From contig JBDIAR010000133.1 in the NCBI GenBank assembly GCA_039812545.1, positions 1-9,646 of the forward strand: 9,646 nt of DNA, given 5' to 3'. This document shows, in pieces, positions 1 to 7,382 of this stretch. Positions within the stretch are counted from its first letter, which is position 1. The number at the start of each line of letters is the position of its first letter. Under the pieces are notes generated by a model, which made no database searches, had not been told where the DNA came from, and worked only from the letters and a program-made list of their open reading frames with translations. Both the position numbers and the translations under genes were made by a program. The stretch comes from JBDIAR01 sp039812545. GTDB lineage: Bacteria; Actinomycetota; Actinomycetes; Actinomycetales; Dermatophilaceae.

Positions 1-77
1 ATTTCGCCCGATCGGGCGATTTTGTATGCCGCTCCCGCGATCCGGTCCCCGATTTCGCCCGATCGGGCGATTTTGTA
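1..77 (+). repeat. Paired 26-bp palindromic repeat, left locus
   Basis: Two identical 26-bp copies lie at 1-26 and 52-77, a period of 51 bp. Each has the perfect 14-bp palindrome CGCCCGATCGGGCG (5-18 and 56-69), able to fold as a 6-bp TCGCCC/GGGCGA stem with a GATC loop, followed by TTTTG. The 25-bp linker (27-51) differs at only 4 positions from the linker of the right-hand pair at 7383-7459. The stem plus T-run resembles a short intrinsic terminator reading on the plus strand, so it may end a gene lying left of the window. The conserved linker and exact spacing suggest a dispersed repeat family rather than chance terminators. The left edge is cut by the window, so further copies may exist. 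Confidence 0.85.
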
Positions 78-97
78 GGGCAACCCCGTACCGGCAC

Positions 98-126
98 CTG
101 ACAGATCGGTGACAGGGCGGCGCCAG
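98..126 (+). promoter_or_regulatory. Possible SARP-type heptamer direct repeats
   Basis: CTGACAG (98-104) and GTGACAG (109-115) share six of seven bases. They are separated by 4 bp, giving an 11-bp period. A weaker third heptamer, GCGCCAG (120-126), falls on the same register and matches GTGACAG at 5 of 7 positions. SARP-family activators are known to bind direct heptamer repeats with 11-bp periodicity close upstream of the -10 box, and a SARP gene lies in this window at 4208-7339. No convincing -10 box follows; TGTGCT at 142-147 is the best I can offer. The motif sequence is not the classical TCGAG-type SARP box, so this is a hypothesis. Confidence 0.3.
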
Positions 127-134
127 AGCCGCCC
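115..134 (+). promoter_or_regulatory. GC-rich hairpin in the leader of the acetyltransferase gene
   Basis: GGGCGGC (115-121) and GCCGCCC (128-134) form a perfect 7-bp inverted repeat around a 6-base loop. It ends 40 bp before the ATG at 175. No T-run follows, so it is not a typical terminator. It could be a leader structure, a protein site, or chance in G+C-rich DNA. Confidence 0.25.
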
Positions 135-162
135 GCGACGCTGTGCTCCTCATTCCACATCC

Positions 163-168
163 GAGGAG
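163..168 (+). promoter_or_regulatory. Ribosome binding site GAGGAG
   Basis: GAGGAG sits 6 bp before the ATG at 175 and decides the start. The open frame extends upstream in phase to 109, but that earlier start has no Shine-Dalgarno sequence and would add a 22-residue stretch of low-complexity translation. Confidence 0.8.
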
Positions 169-174
169 TACCCC

Positions 175-798
175 ATGCCCCAACATCCGCAACTGACGAT
201 CACGCACCAGCCCCCGGGCCGGCAGCCTGCACCCGGTGACCCCGCATCCCACGGACCCCGCATCCCGTGGCCGGGACGCCAACGCAAAAGGCGACGCCGG
301 CCACCTCTGGATCCCCTGGCCACCCTGCGCATCACCGACCTGGCCGCGGGGGACACCGAAACGGTGGCCGAGGTCTTCACTGGACTGTCCGACGACTCGC
401 GGTACCTGCGCTTCCGCACCGGCTACCACCACCTGCCCAACGGCACGCTGCGTCTGCTGGCCGACGTCCACCCCGGTCACCACGTGGTGCACGTCGCCCG
501 GGTCGGCGATCGCCCGGTGGGGCTGATCCGCTGGGTCCGGCTGGCCGACCGGCCCCAGGCGGCCGAACTGGCGGTCGAGGTGATCGACGTCCTCCAGGGC
601 CGCGGGATCGGCACCGCGCTGTTCGAGGCCGCGGTCCGGTCGGCGGACGCCGCCGGCATCGACGAACTGGTCTTCTTCGTCGCGTCCGACAACACCGCCA
701 TGACCGGGTGGCTGCGGCTGCTCGGCGCCACCCATGCCCCCGACGACCCCGACGAGCGCCGACTGCCCATGCGGCACGCTCTCACCCGGGTTGCCTGA
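175..798 (+). CDS. GNAT-family N-acetyltransferase
   Basis: Predicted 207-residue cytoplasmic protein that would transfer an acetyl group from acetyl-CoA to an unknown amine. The first 50 residues are proline-rich with a basic run (RQRKRRRR, about 36-42) and look disordered. The GNAT fold follows from about residue 51. The start of the domain (LRITDLAAGDTETVAEVF, then LSDDSRYLRF near 71-80) resembles the N-terminal part of actinobacterial GNAT domains related to protein acetyltransferases. Motif A is clear as VEVIDVLQGRGIGTAL (134-149), with the acetyl-CoA pyrophosphate loop QGRGIG at 141-146. ASDNTAM (170-176) is the usual motif B asparagine region. The ATG at 175 is chosen for its GAGGAG. 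The stop is 25 bp before the next gene on the same strand, so the two are probably co-transcribed. The substrate cannot be told from sequence. I see no cyclic-nucleotide-binding domain. Confidence 0.85.
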   Translation: MPQHPQLTITHQPPGRQPAPGDPASHGPRIPWPGRQRKRRRRPPLDPLATLRITDLAAGDTETVAEVFTGLSDDSRYLRFRTGYHHLPNGTLRLLADVHPGHHVVHVARVGDRPVGLIRWVRLADRPQAAELAVEVIDVLQGRGIGTALFEAAVRSADAAGIDELVFFVASDNTAMTGWLRLLGATHAPDDPDERRLPMRHALTRVA

Positions 799-810
799 CC
801 GGCTTACGAC

Positions 811-816
811 GAGAGG
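811..816 (+). promoter_or_regulatory. Ribosome binding site GAGAGG deciding a GTG start
   Basis: GAGAGG lies 7 bp before GTG at 824. The same frame is open back to 734 inside the acetyltransferase gene, but nothing like a Shine-Dalgarno sequence precedes the earlier starts, and the GTG places translation just after the upstream stop. Confidence 0.7.
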
Positions 817-823
817 ACCTTTC

Positions 824-3800
824 GTGACCACGAGCCCCATCATCGGCCGGTATGCCAGTGGCGCCACGCGCGCCGTTGTGCGCCCAGATGGCATCGATCT
901 GACCGGAACCACCGGTGAGGTCTCGATTCGATTCGCGCTACCCCCGATCGGCCGCCCCCACTTCCCGCCGCCGTTCGGCGGCGCCACGACGGGGCGGGTC
1001 CTCGACGGCGGTGCGCTGACGGCTGCGGCCGCCGGGACGGTGCCCGACCTGGACGCCCTGGTGCGCACGGCCCTCGCAGGGCGCCTCGCGTTGATCCCGA
1101 CGGGAGGCGGCGCTGCGGTGCCATTGGAACTGGGGCAGCCACAGCCCGGGGATTCCGACGAGCCCGGCACCGTCCTGCTCGGCTACCCCCTGCACGCCGC
1201 AATCGCCACGACACCCGGGACGGCGGGGCTGGTCGAACGCACGCTCTACGACATCGCCATCCGCATCGAGGGCGCCACCGCGAGCGACCCCTCCAGCCCC
1301 TCCGACCCGGCCGCCGCCGGCGGTCCGGGAACCTGGCATGTCCTCGCCCCGCACGCGATCTACTACCGCGGAAGCTGGGCGGACTTCGGGATTGCCCATA
1401 TCAGCGACTCCCACGTGGCCCGCCGGATCGACCAATTCCGCCCGACCCTGCACGACCTGGGTCGGCACGAGGCGGCCGAGCGCATGGTCAACTGGAACGA
1501 CCGGTTCCGCGGCTTCGTCCGCTATGCCAATGCGCTCCACGACGCCGGTGAGCTTGACGTCATCGTCGCGACGGGCGACCTGTTCGACTACCAGTTCGAG
1601 GTCGACGACGATCCGGACGAGGGCGGCAATGCCGCGTTCCTGCGGCGGCTCATCCTCGGGACGGCACCGGGCCCCGACTTCCAGGACGTGGCCGAACTGC
1701 GGGTGCCGATCCTCATGACCCCCGGCAACCACGAATACCGCCGCGCGCCCTACCATCTCGTCTTCGACGTCGAGCTGGCCGGCATCGGGGTGCGCCGGAT
1801 CCGCAACTTCTCGGGCTACCACCTGCGCGAACCCGATGCCATGGCCCTCGGCAACGCGCTCTACTTCCCCGGCGGCTCGCACGTCCCCGGCCTCGGGCGC
1901 GCCGACGCCGAGGCGATGGTCGCCGTCGAACCCACCCTGCGCACCTTCCGGGAACAGCTCGCCGACACCACGCCACACGTCGTCGAACTCGGCCCGCACC
2001 GGATCGTCCTCGTCGACAGCGCCCACGACGTCGGCATGGTCACCTCGATCTGGGACGCCGTGCGGGCCTGGTTCGGCACCCTCGACGAGGACGAGGCTAC
2101 CTTCGTCGGCGGCTCCCCGAACTGCGAGGGCGTCTCAGACGAGGAGTATGCCGTCGCCGTCGCCGCCCTCTCCCAGGCGCCGCCGGAGGGCCTGGTGATC
2201 CTCGGCCTGCACGCCCCGCTCGTCAACATCTGGAACACCGAGTACCCGTACTTCCTGCGCGAGAGCCAGCGTCCGCACCTGGACGCCCAGGCCTGGTGGT
2301 TCGTCGCCCGGCACACCAAACCGCTCGCCACCTTGGACAAGGACTGGGTCCGCGACCGGCATCCGCAGTGGTTCGGGCACCCTGGCAAGCCACCGGCATA
2401 CGTCAAACGCGGCGACACGGCCGACCTGCTCGACTTCGGCGTGTCCCGGGGGCGCTCCGACGACCTGTTGCGGATGCTCGCCGGAGACGGCACGCCGGAC
2501 GGCCGACGCGGCGACGTCGTGCTCGCCGGGCACACCCACCACCACAACGAGCTGACCATGCGTCCGGTCGAGGGTGGTCTCGCGTTCTACCACGACTTCT
2601 ACACCCAGAACCCGCGCCGGTGGTACCCCAGCCGGTTCGTCACCGCCGATGACGTGCAGCGCAGCGCCCGCAGCGGTGCCTCGACGAACCCGCCGCGGTA
2701 TTCGGTCGCCACGACGACGACCTATGTCGAGGTCGACCCCGACGCGCTGCCCGGGCTCGACCCGTGGCCGATGCCGACGCGCGCGCACCACGACCACATC
2801 GTCCAGGTCCCCCCGTATGCCGGGCCGCTCGACGAGGCGCCCGACGCCCGCGACTGGTGGGACGGGCACCGCCCCCTGCTCCTGCAGACCGGGGCGCTCG
2901 GGCCGATGGAGAACCATCAGGTCAGTTTCAGTGGTTTCCGGCTGCTCACGGTGCGGGACAATGTGATCCAGCGGATCCGGTTCGTCTCGATCGAGACGCT
3001 GGAGCAGCACGGTTTCGACCTGCCCTTGGATCGAGCAAGCGCCGTCGAGCCGCCGCGGGCGGTGCGCCACGTGGAGCGCTCGCGACGGTTCGGGTCGCCC
3101 GTGGCGGGGGCCGGGGCTGCCTGCGTCGTGCTACCGGGGGCGGCGGCAACCCATTCGCTCGTCTACCGGGACCGCGACGGGTTCCTCACCGAGCTGTGGG
3201 ACGTCCCCGGCTCGGCCGGGGCGGGACGGCTCGCCGGTGCCGACCTGGCACCTCCGGCGTCGACCTCCGTCTCGTCGGATCCGGTGGCCTATCGCGATCC
3301 CCTCGGCGTCAACGTCGTCGTCTACCGGGCGGGCGACGGCTCGATCCATTCGCTCTACTGGAGCGGCACGCAGGCCGCCGGGCACGACGCCCTCAGCGCC
3401 GCGGCGGGCACCCCGACCTCGGCGGGACGGCCCACGGCATACGCCCTGGCCGGAATGAACCACATCATCTATCGCGGTGACGACGGACGGCTGCACGAAC
3501 TGTCCTGGACGGGGACCGACGCCGTGTCGGGGGTATGCCTGTCCGACTACGTCGAGGCGCCACGGGCGTCCGGGGATCCGTGCGGGTACCCGGTGACGAC
3601 GGCGAGCGGTGCGGTGCAGAATGTCGTGGTCTATCGCGGCGACGACGGGCACGTCCACTCGCTGTACTGGTCGGACGGACCGACCGGCCACGACGCCCTG
3701 TCCGGGTACGTGGGGTCGCCGCCGGCGGCGGGCGATCCGGTCGGGTACTACCGAGCCGACGACGACTCGCACCAGGTCGTCTATCGGGGGGTCGACGGAC

Positions 3801-4135
3801 ACCTGTACGAGATCTGGTGGGTGGGGGCCGCGCCGGCGTCGGTGTGGGATCTGACCGCGACCGCGGGCGGTCCCGCGGCGGCGAGCGACCCGAGTTGCTG
3901 GTACGTCCCCGAGTCCGGCATCAAGCACGTGGTGTATGCCGGTACCGACGGTCACGTGCACGACCTGGCGTGGGCGCCCGGCGGGGGGATCCCGGTGTGG
4001 ACGGATCTCACGGCGGCTGCGGCGGCCCCGCCGGCGGACGGTCGTCCGGTGGTGTTCTCGCTGCCGGGGTCGCCGCAGTGCCGGGTGGTCTACCGCGGGC
4101 GCGACGAGCATCTCCACGAACTGCGCTGGGACTGA
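824..4135 (+). CDS. Metallophosphoesterase fused to a seven-repeat lectin-like beta-propeller
   Basis: A 1103-residue protein. Residues 1 to about 185 match no family I recognise. A calcineurin-like phosphoesterase domain follows with its metal-binding motifs in order: DSH (D195, H197), GDLFD (D252), GNHE (N302, H303), LHAP (H463) and GHTHHH (H570, H572). All dinuclear-metal ligands appear present, so it should be active on a phosphoester. About 160 residues lie between GNHE and the fourth motif, longer than in compact members, suggesting an insertion. Residues from about 765 to the end are seven repeats of 49-54 residues built on a VYRGxDGHxHxLxW motif. These resemble seven-bladed PLL-type or fucose-lectin-like propellers, which typically bind glycans. 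No signal peptide or membrane segment is visible, so export is uncertain. It starts 25 bp after the acetyltransferase, probably in one transcript. Phosphoesterase and propeller calls are firm; substrate and ligand are unknown. Confidence 0.88.
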   Translation: MTTSPIIGRYASGATRAVVRPDGIDLTGTTGEVSIRFALPPIGRPHFPPPFGGATTGRVLDGGALTAAAAGTVPDLDALVRTALAGRLALIPTGGGAAVPLELGQPQPGDSDEPGTVLLGYPLHAAIATTPGTAGLVERTLYDIAIRIEGATASDPSSPSDPAAAGGPGTWHVLAPHAIYYRGSWADFGIAHISDSHVARRIDQFRPTLHDLGRHEAAERMVNWNDRFRGFVRYANALHDAGELDVIVATGDLFDYQFEVDDDPDEGGNAAFLRRLILGTAPGPDFQDVAELRVPILMTPGNHEYRRAPYHLVFDVELAGIGVRRIRNFSGYHLREPDAMALGNALYFPGGSHVPGLGRADAEAMVAVEPTLRTFREQLADTTPHVVELGPHRIVLVDSAHDVGMVTSIWDAVRAWFGTLDEDEATFVGGSPNCEGVSDEEYAVAVAALSQAPPEGLVILGLHAPLVNIWNTEYPYFLRESQRPHLDAQAWWFVARHTKPLATLDKDWVRDRHPQWFGHPGKPPAYVKRGDTADLLDFGVSRGRSDDLLRMLAGDGTPDGRRGDVVLAGHTHHHNELTMRPVEGGLAFYHDFYTQNPRRWYPSRFVTADDVQRSARSGASTNPPRYSVATTTTYVEVDPDALPGLDPWPMPTRAHHDHIVQVPPYAGPLDEAPDARDWWDGHRPLLLQTGALGPMENHQVSFSGFRLLTVRDNVIQRIRFVSIETLEQHGFDLPLDRASAVEPPRAVRHVERSRRFGSPVAGAGAACVVLPGAAATHSLVYRDRDGFLTELWDVPGSAGAGRLAGADLAPPASTSVSSDPVAYRDPLGVNVVVYRAGDGSIHSLYWSGTQAAGHDALSAAAGTPTSAGRPTAYALAGMNHIIYRGDDGRLHELSWTGTDAVSGVCLSDYVEAPRASGDPCGYPVTTASGAVQNVVVYRGDDGHVHSLYWSDGPTGHDALSGYVGSPPAAGDPVGYYRADDDSHQVVYRGVDGHLYEIWWVGAAPASVWDLTATAGGPAAASDPSCWYVPESGIKHVVYAGTDGHVHDLAWAPGGGIPVWTDLTAAAAAPPADGRPVVFSLPGSPQCRVVYRGRDEHLHELRWD
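3110..4132 (+). repeat. Seven tandem propeller-blade repeats within the coding sequence
   Basis: The VYR-type core of each repeat begins at 3161, 3320, 3467, 3629, 3779, 3932 and 4088, giving periods of 53, 49, 54, 50, 51 and 52 codons. Cores read VYRDRDG, VYRAGDG, IYRGDDG, VYRGDDG, VYRGVDG, VYAGTDG and VYRGRDE, each followed by a hydrophobic residue and then a tryptophan (as in LHELSW, VHSLYW, LYEIWW). Between cores a GHDALS...GDPxGY-like segment recurs. The copies are diverged at DNA level, with only short shared stretches such as CACGACGCCCT, so this is an old protein repeat rather than recent DNA duplication. Seven copies suit a closed seven-bladed propeller. Confidence 0.85.
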
Positions 4136-4141
4136 GCGATG

Positions 4142-4170
4142 TTCCGGCGAGCACGAGCTCGGCATACTGT
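4142..4170 (+). promoter_or_regulatory. Candidate promoter for the SARP gene
   Basis: TACTGT (4165-4170) fits the actinobacterial -10 pattern TANNNT. TTCCGG (4142-4147) lies 17 bp upstream but is a poor -35. A start site 6-8 bp after the -10 would fall at about 4177, the left end of the inverted repeat at 4176-4200, so the repeat would span roughly +1 to +24. Confidence 0.35.
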
Positions 4171-4175
4171 GTGGC

Positions 4176-4200
4176 TCGAATCACACCTGGTGTGATTCGA
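4176..4200. promoter_or_regulatory. Perfect 12+1+12 bp inverted repeat, probable operator
   Basis: The left arm TCGAATCACACC (4176-4187) and right arm GGTGTGATTCGA (4189-4200) are exact reverse complements around a single central base (4188). The site ends 7 bp before the GTG at 4208 and sits where transcription of the SARP gene would start. There is no following T-run, so it does not look like a terminator for the upstream gene. The one-base centre suits a dimeric DNA-binding protein. In RNA it could also fold and block the ribosome, and no Shine-Dalgarno sequence is visible between it and the start. I do not recognise the half-site as belonging to a named regulator. Confidence 0.75.
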
Positions 4201-4207
4201 TGAACCG

Positions 4208-7200
4208 GTGCATGTCGGGGTGCTCGGGCCACTGCTCGTGCTCCGGGGCGGACGCGACGTGACCCCCCGGGGCCGTCGGCCACGCGACCTGCTCACCGTG
4301 CTGCTGCAACGCCGCGGCACCTTCGTCCCACCGGAGGTGCTGCTGGACCTGGTGTGGGACGACCGCGCCCACGACCTGAGCGTCGCGGCCGTCCACACCG
4401 TCGTCGCCCGGTTGCGCCGCTCGATCGGTGCCGATGCCGTCCAGACCCACGACTCCGGGTACCGGCTCGCGCCCGAGACGACTACGGACGCGCAGACGTT
4501 CGCCGACCTGGTCCGCCGAGCCCGGGAGGCCGGTGCTGCGGGACGGGCCGCGGAGTCGGTGGCCGGCTACCGGGAGGCGTTGGCGCTCTGGCGGGGCGAG
4601 GTCGCCTTCGACGGGAGCCGAGACGATCTCGTCATCGGCGCCCGGACCCGGCTGACCGAACTGCGCACCGCGGCCGCGGAGGACTTGGCCGCCGCCCTTC
4701 TGGCCCTGGGCGACGCGGCCCACGACGACGAGGCGCTCCAAGTTTCCACGACCCTCATCGCCGAGCAGCCGCTGCGCGAACGGCCGTATGCGTTGGCGAT
4801 GCTCGCCGCCTACCGATCCGGTCGGCAGGCCCAGGCGCTCAAGATCTTCCGGGATCTGCGAACCCGGCTACGAGACGAGCTCGGCGTCGACCCGGGTCCC
4901 GATGCCGCGGCACTGCATACCCGGATCCTCGCGCAGGACCCCTCGCTGGCCGCCCGGTCGACCCCCGCGGACAGGCCGCCGGCCCGGGTCACCGTCCGCG
5001 GGGCCGCCCTGCCGGTCCCGCCGACGCCGACGATCGGTCGCGACGCGGACATCGAGGAGGTTCTCGCACACCTGAGCCGGGGCCGCCGCCTGGTGACCAT
5101 CGTCGGACCGGGCGGAGTGGGCAAGAGCCGGCTGCTGGCCGAGGTGGGCCGGCGTCTGGTGGACGGCGGCGCGCCGGAGATCGGGTACCTCGACCTCAGC
5201 GGGGTGGACGACGTCGAGGTGACCGAGCTGGCGGAGGCGGCGGCACTGGCATACGGCATCCCGTCGTCGGGAGATCCCGTGGACGCGATCTGCGGCTTCC
5301 TCGGCCGCCGCGACGTCGTCGTTCTGGTCGACGAGGCGGAATGGGCCCTGGATGGCGTCGCCGCGCTGGCCGAGGCGCTGCTGTCGCGCTGCCCGGCCCT
5401 GCGGCTCGTGGTCACCTCCCGCGTGGCCCTCGACATCGTCGGCGAACGACGGCTGGAACTGGGTCCGCTGCCGGTGCCGGCTGAGGGCTCCGGTCCGGAC
5501 GAGGCTCGGACCAGCCCGGCGCTGCGCCTGCTGTCCGAGTTGATCGCCGATCGCGCTCCGGGCCTCGTCGTCAGTCCGGCCGACCTGGCGAGCCTCGGCG
5601 AGATCTGTCGGCGGGTCGACGGGCTGCCGCTGGCCCTCGAACTCCTCGCCGGTCACGCCCCGGTCGCCACGGTTGGCGACCTGGTCGCGCTGACCGACGA
5701 TCCGCTAGAACTCGCCACTGCCGGCCGGGGGCGGTCCCCACGGCAACGGACATTGCGCGACGCCCTGCAGTGGAGCGTGGACCGGCTGGACGCCGAGCAG
5801 CGCCAGGTGTTCTGCCGACTAGGGGTGTTCGCGGGCCCGTTCGACCTCGAGGCAGTGCGCGCGGTGGCGGGCCCCGGTGATCTGGACGCGGCCGTTCGCG
5901 GCCTGGTCCGGGCGGCCCTTGTCCAACCGGAACGACGTGGCGGCTCCCTGCGACTGCGCCTGTTGCGCACGGTCCGTGACCTCGCACTTGAAGGCCTGAG
6001 CGAGTCCGGTGAGACGGCCGCCATCCGGCGTCGTCACCGGGAGTGGTATGCCGTGCGGTGGCGTGGCGCGGGCCTCTCCGACGACCTGATCGCCGATGTG
6101 CACGCCTCGTACGACGACTACCTGGAGGCCTTGCGCGACGCCCTGGCCGCCGGTGACGCCGCCGCCATGTCGGACCTCGCCGTGACCCTGTCGCGGCTGT
6201 GGCAGTTCACGGCGTCCCCGCGGCTCGGGCACCGGTGGACTCTGGCGGCTCTGGAGAGCCGCCGGCTGTCCGGGTGGGATCGGGCCCGTGTCCTGTCGTC
6301 CCACGCCGGCTTTCAGCTGGAGCTGTCGGTAACGGCCGCCCGGGCGGCGCTGGCCGAGGCCATACCCATTCTGACGGCGGTGCAAGACCACGCCACCCTC
6401 GTCCAAGCGCTGTTGGGTGCGGGGATCGAGCGCTATGTCACGGGGGATTTCGTGCAAGCCGCCGAGGATGCGGAACGCGCCGTCGGCGTCGCCCGCGATC
6501 ACGCTCCCGGCGAGCTGGCGGACGCGCTGGCGGTGCTCGCGGCCTTCCGGGTCGCCATCGGCAAGCGCGACGAGGCGTTGGCCGCCGCCGATGAGTCGTG
6601 GGCGATGGTGCGGGCCGGCGTGTCGGTCACCGAACTCGTGGCGGTGGCGTTGAAGCTCTCACTGGCGCTCACCGAATCGGGTCATCCGGCACGGGCGCTC
6701 GAGATGGTCGAGCGCGCACTGGAGCGGTTGCGGACGACGCTCGGTGTTCCGCCGGCGGAGTCCCTCTTGATCAACGCCGGCTGGGCAGCGCTGGCGTGTG
6801 GCGATCACGCCCGCTCGCTGTACTGGTTCGCCGAGGCGGTCTCCTCCGGGGTGGCCGGCACGTTCGGCACCGCGGAGGCATTGTCGGGCGCCGGGGTGGC
6901 CCTGACCGAGTTGGCCCGGGCCGAGTCGGCCGCTACCGAGAACAGCCCCCCAGGGAGCACCGGCGCCGAGGCCAACTCGGACCGATTGGAGCGGACCCGC
7001 GAGGCGGCCGCCGTCGTGGCGGGTTCGGCGCACCTGTGCCGCACCCATGGGCTGACCCTGACGCCGTGGCAGCAGTCGCAGGTGAGGGCATACCGGGCGT
7101 CCGCCGAGTCCGAACACTTCACGGACTCCAGCGGATCGGCTGTGGCGCCCGGAGTCGCGAGCGCGATCACGGTGCCGGGAGAACCGGCGGCCGGGTGTGG

Positions 7201-7339
7201 TCCGGAAAGTGGCGCGCTCAAGCCATCGTTCGGTCACCTCGGTCCGTTGCCCGAAGACGTGGAGCTACTGGCCGTCCGACTGACCGAGATGGTGCGCTCC
7301 CGCGCGGTGGCCCTACGCCCTGATCCGATCCGGGCCTGA
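4208..7339 (+). CDS. SARP/AfsR-type transcriptional regulator with NB-ARC ATPase
   Basis: A 1043-residue cytoplasmic regulator. Residues about 3-92 form an OmpR-like winged helix, opening with VGVLGPLLVL, the usual SARP start, which supports GTG at 4208 despite the absence of a clear ribosome site. About 96-243 is the bacterial transcriptional activator domain, ending in RDELGVDPGP and HTRILAQDPSL, both typical. An NB-ARC ATPase spans about 270-560: Walker A GPGGVGKS (300-307, K306), Walker B VVVLVDE (D375, E376), a TSR sensor and GLPLALEL. The remainder is alanine-rich and helical, TPR-like without crisp repeats, presumably the sensing part. Such proteins bind direct repeats near promoters and recruit RNA polymerase, often for secondary metabolism. 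No biosynthetic cluster is seen here, so the nearest plausible targets are the two genes upstream. Alternatively it is an orphan acting elsewhere. Family call secure, target inferred. Confidence 0.9.
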   Translation: MHVGVLGPLLVLRGGRDVTPRGRRPRDLLTVLLQRRGTFVPPEVLLDLVWDDRAHDLSVAAVHTVVARLRRSIGADAVQTHDSGYRLAPETTTDAQTFADLVRRAREAGAAGRAAESVAGYREALALWRGEVAFDGSRDDLVIGARTRLTELRTAAAEDLAAALLALGDAAHDDEALQVSTTLIAEQPLRERPYALAMLAAYRSGRQAQALKIFRDLRTRLRDELGVDPGPDAAALHTRILAQDPSLAARSTPADRPPARVTVRGAALPVPPTPTIGRDADIEEVLAHLSRGRRLVTIVGPGGVGKSRLLAEVGRRLVDGGAPEIGYLDLSGVDDVEVTELAEAAALAYGIPSSGDPVDAICGFLGRRDVVVLVDEAEWALDGVAALAEALLSRCPALRLVVTSRVALDIVGERRLELGPLPVPAEGSGPDEARTSPALRLLSELIADRAPGLVVSPADLASLGEICRRVDGLPLALELLAGHAPVATVGDLVALTDDPLELATAGRGRSPRQRTLRDALQWSVDRLDAEQRQVFCRLGVFAGPFDLEAVRAVAGPGDLDAAVRGLVRAALVQPERRGGSLRLRLLRTVRDLALEGLSESGETAAIRRRHREWYAVRWRGAGLSDDLIADVHASYDDYLEALRDALAAGDAAAMSDLAVTLSRLWQFTASPRLGHRWTLAALESRRLSGWDRARVLSSHAGFQLELSVTAARAALAEAIPILTAVQDHATLVQALLGAGIERYVTGDFVQAAEDAERAVGVARDHAPGELADALAVLAAFRVAIGKRDEALAAADESWAMVRAGVSVTELVAVALKLSLALTESGHPARALEMVERALERLRTTLGVPPAESLLINAGWAALACGDHARSLYWFAEAVSSGVAGTFGTAEALSGAGVALTELARAESAATENSPPGSTGAEANSDRLERTREAAAVVAGSAHLCRTHGLTLTPWQQSQVRAYRASAESEHFTDSSGSAVAPGVASAITVPGEPAAGCGPESGALKPSFGHLGPLPEDVELLAVRLTEMVRSRAVALRPDPIRA

Positions 7340-7382
7340 CCGCCTGGATCGCGGCCCGCCCCTGACCGAGCCCGAGCCCCCA

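Noticed and set aside
1..77. A 26-bp repeat with a 25-bp spacer looks like a minimal CRISPR array
   Set aside because: There are only two units per locus, the linkers of the two loci are near-identical rather than unique, the core is a full palindrome with a T-run, and no cas gene is present.
938..2026. Long open frame on the minus strand inside the phosphoesterase gene
   Set aside because: It is compositional: in G+C-rich coding DNA antisense frames stay open. It has no ribosome site and no recognisable domain, while the plus strand holds clear catalytic motifs.
2146..2154. ATGCCGTC within a GTATGCC site resembles part of the Neisseria uptake sequence
   Set aside because: Only a fraction of the uptake sequence matches, the flanks of the 15 heptamers are not conserved, and the organism is a high-GC actinomycete.
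3131..4165. Long minus-strand open frame opposite the propeller repeats
   Set aside because: It mirrors the seven repeats, is full of arginine and proline, and has no family features; the plus-strand reading is periodic and family-like.
4176..4200. Inverted repeat as terminator of the phosphoesterase-propeller gene
   Set aside because: No T-run follows, the centre is a single base, and the site lies next to the following start codon rather than just after the stop.
4354..5484. Second plus-strand frame overlapping the SARP gene
   Set aside because: Its translation is arginine/glycine/proline-rich with no motif; the winged helix, BTAD and Walker motifs are in the other frame.
4208..7339. NB-ARC ATPase as a STAND-type antiphage protein
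   Set aside because: The N-terminus is a complete SARP winged helix plus BTAD, a transcription regulator arrangement, and no nuclease, TIR or protease effector domain is attached.
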